DNA from: Bombyx mori | Taxonomy: Eukaryota; Arthropoda; Insecta; Lepidoptera; Bombycidae | Direction of reading: 5' to 3' | Assembly (NCBI RefSeq): GCF_030269925.1 | Contig: NC_085129.1 | Span: 12,763,501 to 12,827,500, forward strand | Length of the DNA: 64,000 nt | Shown here: piece by piece, positions 1 to 11,138 of the stretch | How the letters are laid out: every line of letters begins with the position of its first letter | Numbering within the stretch: position 1 is the first letter of the stretch | Notes under the pieces: generated by a model | Database searches by the model: none | Seen by the model: the letters and a program-made list of their open reading frames with translations, nothing else | What the model was told of the DNA's origin: nothing | Made by a program: the position numbers and the translations under genes

Positions 1-204
1 TCAACATACAATATTCCTCGTTATACCATAAAAGAAACCTGTCTCTGGCAGCTGTCGGATAAGGAACGATGGTTTTACAAGAGTTTTTTTATTTTTAAGC
101 CAAAAAGGGAAAGTTTTTACGACCTACTAGTCGGCCAAGGGTATCAACCTTATGGGCCTTGTTCGAGATCCTCTTTGGAGTTCTGGTGTATAATACTTAT
201 ATAG
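1..204 (+). other. Open frame entering from the left edge, unidentified
   Basis: Frame 1 is open from the first base to a TAG at 202-204 (67 codons, no start codon inside). The translation begins STYNIPRYTIKETCLWQL and contains a run of aromatic and basic residues. I do not recognise it and see no convincing splice donor at its end. It could be a decayed retroelement reading frame, an exon of the gene whose later exons lie at 1540-4039, or chance. Composition gives no decisive help. Confidence 0.2.
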
Positions 205-279
205 TTTTGTGGCAGCAGCTCGCTTAGCAATTGAAAGTATTTGTATTACACTTTTGTTTTTAGGAAAATATAATATATT

Positions 280-722
280 TTTTTTATTTTTTTATTGCTT
301 AGATGGATGGACGAGCTCACAGCCCACCTCATGTTAAGTGGTTACTGGAGCCCATAGACATCTACAACGTAAATGCGCCACCCACCTTGAGATATAAGTT
401 CTAAGGTCTCAGTATAGTTACAACAGTTGCCCCACCCTTCAAATCAAAACGCATTACTGCTTCACGGCAGAAATAGGCAAGGCGGTGGTACCCACCCGTG
501 CGAATTCACAAGAGGTCCTACCACCAGTAATTACGCAAATTATAATTTTGCGGGTTTAATTTTTATTACACGATGTTATTCCTTCACCGTGGAAGTCAAT
601 CGTGAACATTTGTTAAGCACGTATTTCATTAGAAAAATTGGTGCCCGCCTGCGGGATTCGAACATCGGTGCATCGCTAGATACGAATGCACCGGACGTCT
701 TATCCTTTAGGCCACGACGACT
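280..722 (-). mobile_element. Bm1-type SINE, near full length
   Basis: Read on the minus strand this has the full SINE layout: a tRNA-like head (tggcctaaagg A box near 704-714, gttcgaatcc-type B box near 655-664), the conserved body with the cacgattgacttccacggtg segment, the gtgaagcagtaatgcgtttc segment, and a tail ending ctaagcaataaa plus an A run (T run on the plus strand at about 280-295). About 443 bp, the usual length of the other full copies here. Confidence 0.9.
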
Positions 723-977
723 CTGTATTTCAGTACCTATTTATCTATGAATTTTCATGCTTAAATTGATCAAAGAAATTGCAATTGAAAGATAATTGTA
801 TATCAACAATATTATAAATGCAGAATAATTGTATGATGTTTTATTATTGAATTCTGTAAGCTTTACTGACTCGAATGTGATTATTTGAAGCATTTTACGT
901 ATACGATTAAGTTACAGCTTCAGAAAATTTGCAATCTCTGTTTCGTTCAACCCTAAGACACCCTATACCGACTGGTC

Positions 978-1150
978 CTGTGTGCTTAGTGCGAGTTTTT
1001 TAACGTTCTCGATAGCGTAAAAGTTAACTCAAATTTGTATGGAGTTCGAACGTTTGCTTACGTTTGCCGCTAGTGGCGCTGTTCCAACTGCATACAAATT
1101 TCGTTAACTTTTACGCTATCGATAACGTAAAAAACTCACACTAAGCACAC
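978..1150. mobile_element. MITE with long terminal inverted repeats and 5-bp target duplication
   Basis: The two ends are inverted copies of about 60 bp (outer part gtgtgcttagtg, then a run with tcgatagcgtaaaagttaac and caaatttgtatg). They enclose only about 50 bp of unique sequence. The element is flanked by TGGTC at 973-977 and at 1151-1155, which fits a 5-bp target-site duplication. No coding capacity. The transposon superfamily cannot be told from this alone. Confidence 0.8.
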
Positions 1151-1539
1151 TGGTCGTGTTATCTCAGGCATCTGCATCTGATACGTCGTATCGTAGTATT
1201 TAAATGAGAGGTATACTTTGACCCTTAATACGAAGTATATAAGGTTGTTACATGTAGTATTGATAATTTCTTAAGTGTTACATAACTTTTTTTTTGACTA
1301 ATCTTTTTTTTATTGTGACAATAAGAGATTAATTGCCCGGTCACTAGTTACGCTCGTGTTACGCTACTAATCCATAGAAAACATAGTGAACTTTATTAGA
1401 AAAGTATTTCTGCTTAGTTTGATAACTGTTATATTTCTCTCCATTAAAACTATGAGTTTATTTTTGTTTATTTATTTATTAGTTTTTTTTGTTTACCTAA
1501 TTATGTACATTCCAATTGTCAAATATATTATATTCGCAG

Positions 1540-4039
1540 ACAAAAAAGTTTTACGCGGCACGCAATGAACTGAAGCGTGTGACTGAAATGTGTCAAAAGC
1601 AACACACGCAATTAAAAGAGTACCACAAAAGAATTAAGGCGTTGGAAACGCAACTAGCAAACCAATCGAGCAGTAAGTAAATATTGGAAACAGTAGGCTA
1701 GTTGTTGTCTATGTAATTTTAACAAGAGGTAATTTAAATAATTCAAAAACCACTTCTTGTGCCCCGATCGATTTAAAAAAAAAATGTTGGATTTATTTCG
1801 TTTAATTGTAAAAATTGTTATTTTTGTTGTCCGTTTATTTTAAAACCATACGCTGTTTAACTTGCAGATTATATTTTGCTTTCATACATAATATTTGCAT
1901 AATTCACAAAAGCTTTGTGAGCGAATGTTAAAACGCAGTTATTTGAGAGTGGAATCAAATTATTCCGTCCATTTTCAGGACAAGTATCCCCTTTCAATAT
2001 TCCGATATCGCCGACAAATAACATATCGCCAAGCTTCATTCAAACGACACCCTCATGCAAGAGACCTACAAAGAGCACCCCATACTCTGTAAGTGGTTTA
2101 ATTATTCAAGCTATTATTACAAGCCTGCAGCTCATTTACAGCCTTTGTTAGATGTTTGAAAATTTTGTTGTTGAAAACGTTGTGAAAATGTGTCTTTTTA
2201 ATTTTTTATTGCTTAGATGGGTGGACGAGCTCACGGCTCACCTGGTGTTAAGTGGTTACCGCAGCCCATAGACATCTACCGAGCGCTATGACATGTCCTT
2301 CTTTAAAAGAGGATTATGGAGAGTATTAAGCGATAGGCAGTGGCTTGGTTCTGCCCCTGGCATTGCTGAAGTCCATGGGCGACGGTAACCACTCACCATC
2401 AGGTGAGCCGTATGCTCGTCTGCCTACAAGGGCAATAAAAAAAAAAAAAAAAAATCTACAACGTAAATGACGTCACCTACAACTCTGATTATAGTTACAA
2501 CGGCTGTCCCACCTTTCAAACCGAAAGGCATACAGCTTCACGGCTGATGGTAGGTTGGTGGTACCCACCCGTGCGGACTCACAAGACGTCCTACGACCAG
2601 TTAAATGATCCTTCCACACTTATATGTATGCCTCACTATATAATGTTGTTTTTTATAACCCATGTATCGTTTGGTAGTTCTCGTAGGTTGTTATCAAAGT
2701 GCCTCCTACACTGGGCTTTTTTGCTATAGCGTATAGCCACTGTTTGTCGTGAGGCAACAAGCCTAAAGGTTAAGACGTCCGGTGCATTCCTGTCGAGCGA
2801 TGCGCCTGTGCCAGGGTTCGAATCCCGCAGACAGATACCAATTTTTCTAATGAAATACGTACCACGAATGTTTACGATTGACTACCGCGGTGAATTAATA
2901 ATATCATAAATCAAAGATCTAGGTGAGCTGTAAGCTCGCACAGCCATCTAAGCAATAAGAAAAGTCTAAAGACCATAACTTTGAACGATGCTTTATTTCC
3001 AATTATTCTAATGACGTTTAGCTCACAGTCAGTGTGGTTATAAAAGATCGTGGACGTACCTGTAATAAATGAGATTACAGTCTCTGCTCTGTTTTTATTT
3101 TATTGCTTAGGTGGATGGACGAGCTCACAGCCCGCCTGGTGTTAAGTGGTTACTGGAGCCCATAGACATCTACAACGTAAATGCGCAAATCGAGATATAA
3201 GTTCTAAGGTCTCAGTATAGTTACAACGGCTACCCCACCCTTCGAACCGAAACGCATTACTGCTTCACGGCGGAAATAGGCGGGGCACCACCCCCCACAT
3301 ACCTATCCGTGCGGATTTCTAAGAGGTCCTACCACCAGTGATTACACAAATTAAAATCTATTGCTAATAATGAAAGTTTAAAACCACAACGCGCTTGTAT
3401 AGAAATAGGCGGGATAGTGACAGTCATACGTGCTCCCAATGCGTCCTTGGAAGCATGGAAGTTCATAGTTTCGAGTTTAATACTTACTTTTATTTATGTA
3501 TATTATTATATTAATACCTGAAGGAAAAACTTTGTACCCCTTTTGACTAAAATTGCGCGGACGGAGGAGTGTGAAATTTCCCACACTTATAGAGAATATA
3601 GAGAAGAAGTGCAGAATGTTCATATTTTTTTGAATTATGCATGAAAAATACATTAAATCATTTAAAAAAAAACATTACACACACTACCATGTATTTGACA
3701 CTGTGTTAAGTCTGTGGTGAAATTGAGAATAAATAATAAATAATCTATACTAATATTATAAAGAGGAAAGATTTGTTTGTTTGTTTGTTTCGAATAGGCT
3801 CCGAAACTACTGGACCGATTTGAAAAATTCTTTTTCCATTAGAAGCCGACATTGTCCCTGATGAACATAGGCTACTTTTTTTAATTTTTTTGATTTTTTT
3901 TTTTGGTTTCATGTGTGTTTTAATGTTTTCGAAGCGGAGCGAGGGCGGGTCGCTAGTTGAGAATAAATTAATATTGTTTGTCTTTAATATTATTTTTCTA
4001 CAGGGTAGTCTTGGCGAAATCTGTGATGAAAAAGCATAA
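1540..4039 (+). CDS. 3' exons of an unrecognised coiled-coil gene (exons 1540-1672, 1979-2088, 4004-4039)
   Basis: Three exons fit together. Exon 1540-1672 follows an acceptor ending ttcgcag and ends at a gtaagt donor; it encodes TKKFYAARNELKRVTEMC and continues as a charged heptad-like helix (44 codons plus one base). Exon 1979-2088 follows attttcag and ends at gtaagt; it completes the split codon and encodes a Ser/Pro/Thr-rich stretch (RQVSPFNIPISPTNN and on). Exon 4004 follows tatttttctacag and reads GSLGEICDEKA then TAA at 4037-4039. Phases (0/1, 1/0, 0/stop) agree and all are open. The introns hold SINEs, a nested LINE tail and a Helitron. An alternative last exon at 2142-2159 (PLLDV, stop) would need an intron of only 53 bp. 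Upstream exons are not in view. A coiled coil followed by a Ser/Pro tail occurs in many families, so no function is assigned. Confidence 0.55.
2194..2608 (-). mobile_element. Bm1-type SINE split by a nested LINE-tail insertion
   Basis: The tail half (2194-2279) and body (2460-2608) of one minus-strand Bm1 copy are separated by a 174-bp insertion at 2280-2453. The Bm1 part lacks its tRNA-like head, ending near the ctaccaccagt segment. It is somewhat diverged from the other copies. Confidence 0.85.
2280..2453 (+). mobile_element. 3' terminus of a LINE (family X) nested in the Bm1 copy
   Basis: The insert is open for 35 codons (ERYDMSFFKRGLWRVLSDRQ and on to GIAEVHGRR, stop), then a short 3' UTR ending ctacaagggcaataaa and a run of A. 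This is how many LINE ORF2 proteins end, so it is a heavily 5'-truncated copy. The hexamer atctac lies at 2274-2279 and again at 2454-2459, a target-site duplication. Related tails occur at about 18.1, 26.2, 45.6, 49.1, 55.0 and 62.3 kb. Confidence 0.85.
2757..2965 (+). mobile_element. Bm1-type SINE with internal deletion
   Basis: The tRNA-like head (gcctaaaggttaagacg, then gggttcgaatcccgcag) and part of the body to about 2915 are joined directly to the 3' tail (gtgagctgtaagctcg, then ctaagcaataag). The middle third of the SINE is missing. Confidence 0.85.
3087..3353 (-). mobile_element. Bm1-type SINE, head-less copy
   Basis: Plus-strand T-rich end, then attgcttaggtggatggacg, the taactgcttcacgg-type segment and accaccagtgattac. 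It is a 5'-truncated copy (tRNA-like head absent) on the minus strand. It lies in the last intron of the coiled-coil gene. Confidence 0.9.
3744..3956 (+). mobile_element. LEP1-like non-autonomous Helitron
   Basis: Begins TCTATACTAATATTATAAAG after an A and ends GGGTCGCTAG before a T, which is the TC...CTRR layout with A/T flanks expected of Helitrons. Contains the gtttgtttgtttg tract and gaataggctccgaaactac segment shared with the copies at 10627, 19089 and 27223, and a GC-rich 3' end. It has no ORF; 213 bp. Confidence 0.8.
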
Positions 4040-4191
4040 TAGTATTTGCTAATAGAACCAATAACAATGTTCAAACTTATTTCAAATAACTACTGCGTGT
4101 CGTGTCGAAGTTGAAAAAAAACAAACCGTTTTCCTCTATTTACATAAGCCTATTTGTGTCGAATTCTTTTTATCACTGACCTATTGATGCA

Positions 4192-4197
4192 AATAAA
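4192..4197 (+). promoter_or_regulatory. Candidate polyadenylation signal AATAAA
   Basis: AATAAA lies 153 bp past the proposed stop codon of the coiled-coil gene at 4037-4039. The interval contains no repeat and is a plausible 3' UTR. AATAAA is common in AT-rich DNA, so this supports the gene model only weakly. Confidence 0.4.
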
Positions 4198-4439
4198 ACT
4201 ATTAATCTAATCAGCAAAATAGTTGTTATTTTTCCTTTTGTGAAAAATGAACAAATGCTTTGTGAATATTTTTGTAATAGTTATCCTCATTTGGCATAAC
4301 AACGCGTTAATTTTGTTCGTCAAGTTCGTGTTGGGGAACACTTGAGGGTTCCGGATTATGTTAAACATAATAAAATAATATTATTTATTAATAATAATAC
4401 TATTTATACTATTAGGTTGGTAAAAGAGTGTTAACTATG

Positions 4440-4606
4440 AATGTGGAAGGCTGTAAAGGAATAGACCTAAGAAGAAATAGATGGATTGCGTGAAAGACGA
4501 TATGTGTAAGAGGGGAGTGAGCGAAGAAATGGTATATGATAGAGGAGTATGGAAGGAGAAATCATGTTGCTCCGACCCAAGGTGACTGGGAGAAGGGCAG
4601 GAGAAT
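4440..4606 (+). pseudogene. C-terminal fragment of an RTE-type LINE protein
   Basis: One frame reads RNRPKKK, stop, MDCVKDDMCKRGVSEEMVYD and on to CCSDPR, stop. This pattern (RPKKxWMDxVKDDM, then RxxW, then ADP) is the familiar C-terminus of RTE-clade ORF2. The stop codon sits where family members carry Trp (TAG for TGG). The related antisense fragments are at 39845 and 45410. Decayed and non-functional. Confidence 0.65.
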
Positions 4607-5076
4607 GATGAATAAAATAATACTATTTATTTTTCATTTAATCCCAAGCAGCGTATAATCTAACATAACTCATTTAATCAAATACTATACACATGAATAT
4701 ATTATAACTTCTTTTATTTGTAATATATTATTGTTTAAAAATATCTATAGCAATTTTCTTTGAAAGTTTATGAGTCCGATCATAAATAATCTTAATATGT
4801 TTTATGGCGTTTCACACGTTATTTGAGAATTTAGAGATTGAAGACACACTTTCATGACTTTAATAGCTTGTAATGTAAGAAATGATAATATATATTTATT
4901 AACAAATAAATAAGTAGATACTACCAAATTTTATATACAGCATAATGGAGCACATACATCTTTTCACAATTGCATTTCGAAATGACCAAAATTTGCAAGT
5001 AAACTGTTCGTTGAACTACAGAAAAAACATACAATAGAATACAGTGAAGTTAAAAGTGCTCGTTCGGTCACGATGT
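4607..5076. other. No gene seen
   Basis: AT-rich sequence without an ORF, repeat or structure that I can name. Confidence 0.5.
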
Positions 5077-5322
5077 TTTTTATTTTATTTATTGGATAAA
5101 TGGCTGGACGAGCTCACAGCCCTCCTGGTTTTAAGTGGTAACCGGAGCCTATAGACATCTACAACGTAAATGCCGCCACCCACCTAGAGATAGGAGTTCT
5201 AAGGTCTCAGTATACGGCTGCCCCGTCCTTCAATTCGAAACGCATTACTGCTTCACGGCAGAAATAGGCAAGATGGTGGTACCTACCCGTGCGGACTCAC
5301 AAGACGTCCTACCACCAGTTTT
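5077..5322 (-). mobile_element. Bm1-type SINE, head-less copy
   Basis: Minus-strand tail (T-rich end, attggataaatggctggacg), body with attactgcttcacggcag, ending at ctaccaccagt. The tRNA-like head is missing. Confidence 0.9.
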
Positions 5323-5617
5323 GCTTAAGGTATACCTACGAAACGTCCCGGGGATTTCCAATAATCAAACAAAGACACGGAATAATTTAAAACAATGTTA
5401 TTTTTAATTTAGACTCATCACTATCAGTCTAACCTCTTGACTCCCTCGCGGATAAGCAAGCAGAGGTCAGCGAATTTCAGTGCACACAGTCAGGTAATAA
5501 TATTTTAATGTATCTACTTTATTTTTCCTTAGTTTTTTACGCCTTTGTAATTTCAAACAATCTAGGTTCGGTTGTTATTAAGTGGTGCGCGCAGCCTTAG
5601 AATAATAATGCATGTCA

Positions 5618-5870
5618 CTGACTCTTTGGTGGAGTGGTTATCGCCCCTGACTATTGCGTCGTGGGTTGTGGGTTCGATTCCCACACCGGGCAAATATTCG
5701 TGTGACGAATAAGTTTGTTTGCTCTTCGTCTAGGTGTTTATTTTCTATGTATGTATTTATTAAAAATAAAAAAGCAACTGTATAAGTATGTATGTCAGTC
5801 TCTGGTACCCATAACACAGGCAATCCTGAATTGGAGTCGGATGTGCGCGATTTGTTCTCAGTTCGTAGTG
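5618..5870 (+). mobile_element. Second tRNA-derived SINE family
   Basis: The head has an A box tggtggagtgg (5627-5637) and a perfect B box ggttcgattcc (5671-5681), 34 bp apart as in a tRNA promoter, then ccacaccgggca. The body carries tatgtatgtcagtctctgg and cccataacacagg. This SINE differs from Bm1. Its 3' half recurs at 36305-36405. I do not call it a tRNA gene because the anticodon arm does not fold convincingly and the body continues as a repeat. Confidence 0.75.
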
Positions 5871-5942
5871 TTCTCATAGTCACCTTCATATATGAGAAGA
5901 TCAATTGTATTCTATTATGACTGTCCCGGATTTAGAAACGGT

Positions 5943-6142
5943 CGAAAAACACAGCCCACTGAGTTTCTCACCGGATCTTCTCAGTGGGTCGGGATTCCGA
6001 TCCTGTGGTAGATTCAGCGAAACATTACTCTTGCTAGAGCTAGTGTTAGAAAATTCTCTTAGGCTGAACCCGTAAGCTCACCTGCCGGATGGGCATAGCT
6101 GGAATAGCCTCTTAAGCTACGAGCGAATAGGCAGGAAAAAAA
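5943..6142 (+). mobile_element. 3'-UTR fragment of the jockey-type LINE, subfamily B
   Basis: Starts in the segment just before the conserved cccactgag stem (5955-5963) and runs through ctcagtggg (5980-5988), the tctagagctagtg segment and the terminal aataggcaggaaaaaaa. It is a 5'-truncated LINE insertion with only the UTR left. The second pseudoknot arm has one mismatch (gatcctg). Confidence 0.8.
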
Positions 6143-6943
6143 GGTCGAAAGATTACTTCGCGGCAGAAATAGTCGGGACCCAGGTATACGGAATTCGTCC
6201 GGAAACCAACAGACCTTACTTGGTCCTCGGAAACGTTTCCAATACCCCTGAACTTTTAGAGGACTGAATGTTTTACGACATTCATCTTCCATAAATAGCT
6301 CCGTTATTAATTGTCAGTATATCTATCTAAGCTAAATAATCCTTCTTAACTAAGTATTTCTAAAGAACGATTGTGTTGAAGGCTTCTTCTTGTATACGTT
6401 ACTGGTTTCAATCCGAAAGTACTCGAGTACGAACATGCCTGATTATTTTGATGTTACAATAAGTTATGTCATAGGCATTGTTATCACGTTGCTACGCATG
6501 AATGTCAGATATTATCTCGTTAATTCCTTTCAAAGACGAGACGAAAACAGAAGTATTTTTACTCGAAATGCGTTTTAGAATTTATTAATAATTATAAAGT
6601 GTAGGTCGAAACAAATAGCCCGTGTGCATTAAAAATATTAAAAAGGTGTATGCTTTAAAAATATTGAAGGCGGGGACTAGCAAAGAAATAAAACATATTT
6701 GTGTGTAACAGAAATTCGAATATGACTCAGCTTAGAAACAATGTGTGTTTTTAATATAAGATTGTGAAGACTGGAGAAATTGCAATCTATTTTACTATTG
6801 TTATTAATACTGATTATTGTTATTACATACAAAAATGTATTTGAACCGTTTCCAGACTTTGGCTAGTAATACCTGACACGATAGAACTAAATAAACATTT
6901 AGGTAATTTTATTTTCGTGCTGCTCGCAATTTAGTAGTCTTTT
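6143..6943. other. No gene seen
   Basis: The first 60 bp (cgcggcagaaatag) may be a decayed Bm1 trace. The rest is AT-rich and unremarkable. Confidence 0.5.
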
Positions 6944-7208
6944 TATTAACCCTACCTAAGCTGATAGTCTTGAGAGGCTATATCAGCATTACCCTTGCGT
7001 GTAGGTGAGCTCACAGGCCTCAAACCGGGAGAGTTTCTAACAATAGCCCTAGCAAGAGCAGTGCTTCGCAGAATCTATCAGCGGATCGGAAACGCGACCC
7101 ATTGAGAAGATCCGGCGAGAAACTCAGTGGGCTGTGTCTATGGGTTAATTTACTCGCCGAACCCATCGTCGCAAGCGACGATTTGGCGAGGACGGTGACC
7201 GGGTAGTA
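6944..7208 (-). mobile_element. Jockey-type LINE fragment, subfamily B (3' end)
   Basis: Read on the minus strand: the Arg-rich C-terminus of ORF2 (coding traces around 7150-7205), stop, then the 3' UTR with the conserved stem pair and the cttgagaggctat segment at the far end (6970-6990). One stem base is mismatched (acccattgag on the plus strand). Confidence 0.85.
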
Positions 7209-10189
7209 TAGTCAAAAATCAAGTATCTCTTGGAATCATCTGGTTATATCACCAAATTCGAATTCACGAAAAACTAAATTAATGCTTAGATAAGAAATAA
7301 AGAGATTTTTGCTTCAAGTTGTTCATTACCATTTCACAACTTGGAACGAACTGTAACGCCCTGTAGAACATTTCGAGGGATGTAAGAGTATTTGGTTTAA
7401 GCGACTTTTCGCTTAATACGCAACATTTATCATTGTAATTAAAGGTGCGTTTTATTTGATATTAGCATCAACAATTCGATTTTTTTAATTGAATCTCAAT
7501 TAGGCTTGCTCCATTCAAATAGCCGAAGAAGTTTTTTTCGTTATGATCATCACCATCATCATAGTCGGTTGCTCTTGGCAGAGCAGTCGTGGTTATGTGG
7601 AATTCTTGTTTATTAAAGCCTTGACAGATGTTTTCCATAGTTTGCGAACTGAGGCTTGACGCACGCACTCGTTAAGTGGGGTTTCAGTAAGATCTTTCAC
7701 TTGACCAGTCCAGCGCATGGTCCACGAGATCTCTTACCATTGACCCTACCCTGAACAACAAGTTTCTCGATAGACTCTGCTGGTCGTTGTGATACGTGTC
7801 CAAAACATCGAAGATTCTGGATTGTACTGTTATGATATTGTTATTCAAATATTAAACTGTAAATGGCTTCCCTGTAAAGTTGCAAAAATGTCGCTTAAAT
7901 CAAATAGTCTTACACTCCTCGATATGTTAATTATAGAAAATTACAAAATAGTCCCGCATCAAATTGCAGTTCTGTTTAAGACCGGTATTTCATTAAAATT
8001 ACTTAGGTACTAATTTAAATTGATTTACTTACAGAAGTCGAATACATCAAACAAAATTTCTTCGACGGTTTTCACACCGCCCACGCCGGAGTCGGTCGGA
8101 TATAACAACTTCTTAAAAAACCTGTAATGGTATCACTGTATTTTATATATATGTATAAAATAATGAGACGAGGGATGCAACTTACATTTTTTTAAGGGAT
8201 TTTATGACCTGGTAACTAAGTCCTTTAGGTCATGTCTTATTTTAGTTTATATTCTTATTTTTATGAAAAATGATAATATGGAGTGAAATGAAATGAAATG
8301 AAGATGATTAATTAGAGACATTAATCAACTGGGATGAAATTAAATGAAATGTGATGAGATGATATGGGATGAAGTATAATCTCAATAAAATGGTGGTCAT
8401 TTATTGAGATTTTTTCAGTGGACTTTTTGGAGGATCCCGAGAAGTTACGTCCAGCCAGCCAGCTTTGTTTCATTTTCCCACATTTGTGCAGTTTCACAGA
8501 TATTAAATAGTTAATAAACCACCGTTATTACACATTTAAACCTGAAGAAACACTAAATAGACACAATAAAACAAATCACACAAATTCCTTCCTCGCGTTC
8601 TCGCCAAAAAGTCTGCAACTTACATTAATTCGTAAATAATACAAAGTGAATACAGGGTGTGTTTTTATCTGAGTGGTGAATTGATACTTGTAGGTTTTCA
8701 AACGCCCTAAAGAGATAGATGTTTTTGAAAAATATCGTAATTGTGTGATGCCTAATTTTAATAGTTAGAATGCCTCTATTGTCTTTACATTTCAAATCTC
8801 GGAAGAAATTTAAAACTGCAACTTGAAGAGTAGGTACATTGTTGGTGTGTACAGTATATTGTTGGATAACACAATGAAAATATTTTTATTATGTACATTT
8901 TTTCAATACAGCATTTCTTATTGGACACAATTCAACATAATAGTATCGTTCTGCTATTGAAAAGATTTTCATTAAATAAATTTAAGTTCTTTGATAGAAT
9001 TTTCAAATTAGGTTTTATTGTATTTTATTCTAGACCGGTGTCGTAACGAGAAGTTGTCTAAAAACTTATTAAAACTGTTTGGTTTAAAGTACCTTACCAA
9101 TCAATGTACCAATGCCCGTAATTGTATTTAGGCTTTCATTTCTATCTGACTCATTTGCGTAAAAATTCGAAATACTCAAAATTCTCCCGCAACAATAATG
9201 CGGTAACGAAAAAAAAAACACGTTATTATGTAAATTTCATCTCCCGTTTCGATGATTTTTAGGTACAACGAGAATGAATCTCGTTTCCGATTCTAATGCG
9301 AATCGAAAAAGAAAAAAAATAATGTTTATTTTATTTTACGACGAGACGTGAACGAAATTATTCAGAGTATTTACGATGTGACATTCAAATTGGATTCAAA
9401 TCGTGATGTTCGCCAATGCTGGTTATTGGACGGAATTGATCCGCGCGGTCGCTCGGAAAGAATAAATAATACGTTTGCCGTTGGAAAATCAAAATTAGAC
9501 ATTAAATAATATAATATACCATACATACTATGGAATGTTCTCGAATTCAATTTGTGTCTTTTATATGTAGATGTAGTAAAACTTTTATAGTATCAACATG
9601 ATTCTGTTTGTTCAAACACACTTAAATAATCTATTATCTTCTTGTTCTTAGAATTTGAAGCATAAAATGGGATTTCTATATTTTAAACTACTATTTCTTT
9701 AATAATTCAAGGTCTAATTGTTTATAAATATCAACATATACTTGAATGTATAGTGGAAAATTATAACGATATAAATTGGTAACATTCTAGATTCTTCCTG
9801 AACGACTCCAGTGAAGAGTCAGGATATTCGTCAAACAACTCGCAGAAAATATCACCCGTAGTATTGTACTGTAACGGCTCGGGTCGAAAATGTTTGTTGA
9901 AAGAAAAAGCTATGAGTTTTTGTTGATATATATATATTTTTTAAATAATAATTCTCAACGATCGTTTTGATTCGATCGGCATGTTTTAATTTTTTTAGTA
10001 CGATTGTTGGTTTCATTAATAAATTAATGTTTAAATGTTATTCATGTGGTTTCATTGGTAATGATGATTATGACGTACCGTTTGGAGTCTGGGTCTACAG
10101 AGGGACTTGGGCTATCCTTGTGTATTAGTACTGTTTATCCCGTGGAGTCTGCTCTGGGGAATGGATTAAGATAATTCTGTCGTCTCGTT
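7209..10189. other. Gene-poor stretch
   Basis: No exon that I can support. 7649-7745 matches a dispersed repeat (see that entry). 8280-8370 is rich in imperfect gatgaaatg units, followed by a 12-bp perfect hairpin at 8378-8411 (stem aatctcaataaa, 10-base loop). The remainder is AT-rich with short chance ORFs. Confidence 0.5.
7649..7745 (+). repeat. Dispersed repeat family W, internally deleted copy
   Basis: Shares gcacgcactcgttaagtg and gaccagtccagcgcatgg with the longer copy at 36003-36290. The roughly 190 bp between these two segments at 36 kb is missing here. Copies at 25228 and 43853 carry the middle part. I cannot assign a transposon class. Confidence 0.6.
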
Positions 10190-10260
10190 TTTACCAACTT
10201 ACCGCCCGTCACAGGAGCAGAGTTTATCCAGCCTACCAGGAATTACAAGGTTGATCCATA
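10190..10260 (+). repeat. Short decayed piece of LINE family X
   Basis: The segment accgcccgtcacaggagcag followed by agtttatccagcctacc resembles the family X copy beginning near 18140. It is too short and diverged to place with certainty. Confidence 0.4.
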
Positions 10261-10626
10261 GTGCATACCATATCAGTGGAGTTCATGTAATGTTTTTCTT
10301 CATCCCGACCCACCCTTGGTGGATTTAAGGACTCCGGTCACCACTCACGTCGAACCGATTGAATCGAGAGGTTCTGTTACATATGCCCCTCAATAATAAC
10401 GCAATATAAATAATAATGCAGACTAAGGCATTCCTGAATGCATCGTCTCTATATAAGGACGATTTGTTGCTAAAGCGCGACACTAGCCCAGTGATACTGA
10501 TATGGCCTCTCTAGACAGTCTAGACCATCAGCTTCGGTAGGAAAAAAAGCGAAAGAAAAAGCGCTGCAGAACAGAATTGGCTTAAGTATCGGAGACACAC
10601 ATCGTTTGTACTGCCTATTTCTTTTT

Positions 10627-10863
10627 TCTATACTAATATCATAAAAATATTTGTTTGTTTGTTTGTTTGTATTGAATAGGCTCCAAAACTGCTGAACCGA
10701 TTTGATAAAATATTCTTTACATCGCGTGCCCTGCGAAAACTATTGATAATAGAATAAAATAATGTATTTTATAAAAAGTGTCGCAACTGCATAAAATAAA
10801 ACAACGTCAAATATCGTTGAAATTTTTGTTAAAAACCCGAGCGGAGCCGGAGCGGGCCGCTAG
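10627..10863 (+). mobile_element. LEP1-like non-autonomous Helitron
   Basis: Starts TCTATACTAATATCATAAAA, with the gtttgtttgtttg tract and the gaataggctccaaaactgc segment, and ends in a GC-rich region (gagcggagccggagcggg) then CCGCTAG followed by T. Helitron-type ends without an ORF; 237 bp. Confidence 0.8.
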
Positions 10864-10944
10864 TATAAAATAAACTCAGTGTCAGTCACAGTTTCCTATT
10901 TTTATAAAGAGCTCCTGGACCCACCCCGTAACAGTTCAACGTGC

Positions 10945-11138
10945 CACTTAGCCCATAGATATAAACCATTGATTTCCTCGCCGCATCTTCTTAGTGGGCC
11001 CGATCCTATAGTATATTCAACGAAGCACTGCCCTTGGTAGGGCTAATGAAAGCAATTTCTTTCAGGCTTAGCCTCATGAGCTTTCCTACGTCTTCGGTGA
11101 AGCTAACCGCTTGAGGTGACTAATAGTAGCTAGGGAAA
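10945..11138 (+). mobile_element. Decayed jockey-type LINE 3' UTR, subfamily B
   Basis: Recognisable pieces in order: tttcctcgccgcatcttctt, agtgggcccgatccta, gaagcactgcccttgg and gctagggaaaaaaa. The first stem arm is badly degraded, so this copy is old. Confidence 0.6.

Noticed and set aside
1386..1568. Hydrophobic 60-codon ORF
   Set aside because: AT-rich chance frame; the overlapping frame with splice sites (1540-1672) has better coding evidence.
2142..2159. Alternative last exon of the coiled-coil gene (PLLDV, stop)
   Set aside because: It would need a 53-bp intron and a weaker acceptor; the exon at 4004 has a better acceptor, though this one is not excluded.
5618..5690. tRNA gene suggested by A and B boxes
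   Set aside because: The sequence continues as a SINE body found again at 36.3 kb and the anticodon arm does not fold well, so it is a tRNA-derived SINE head. The Bm1 heads were rejected as tRNA genes for the same reason.
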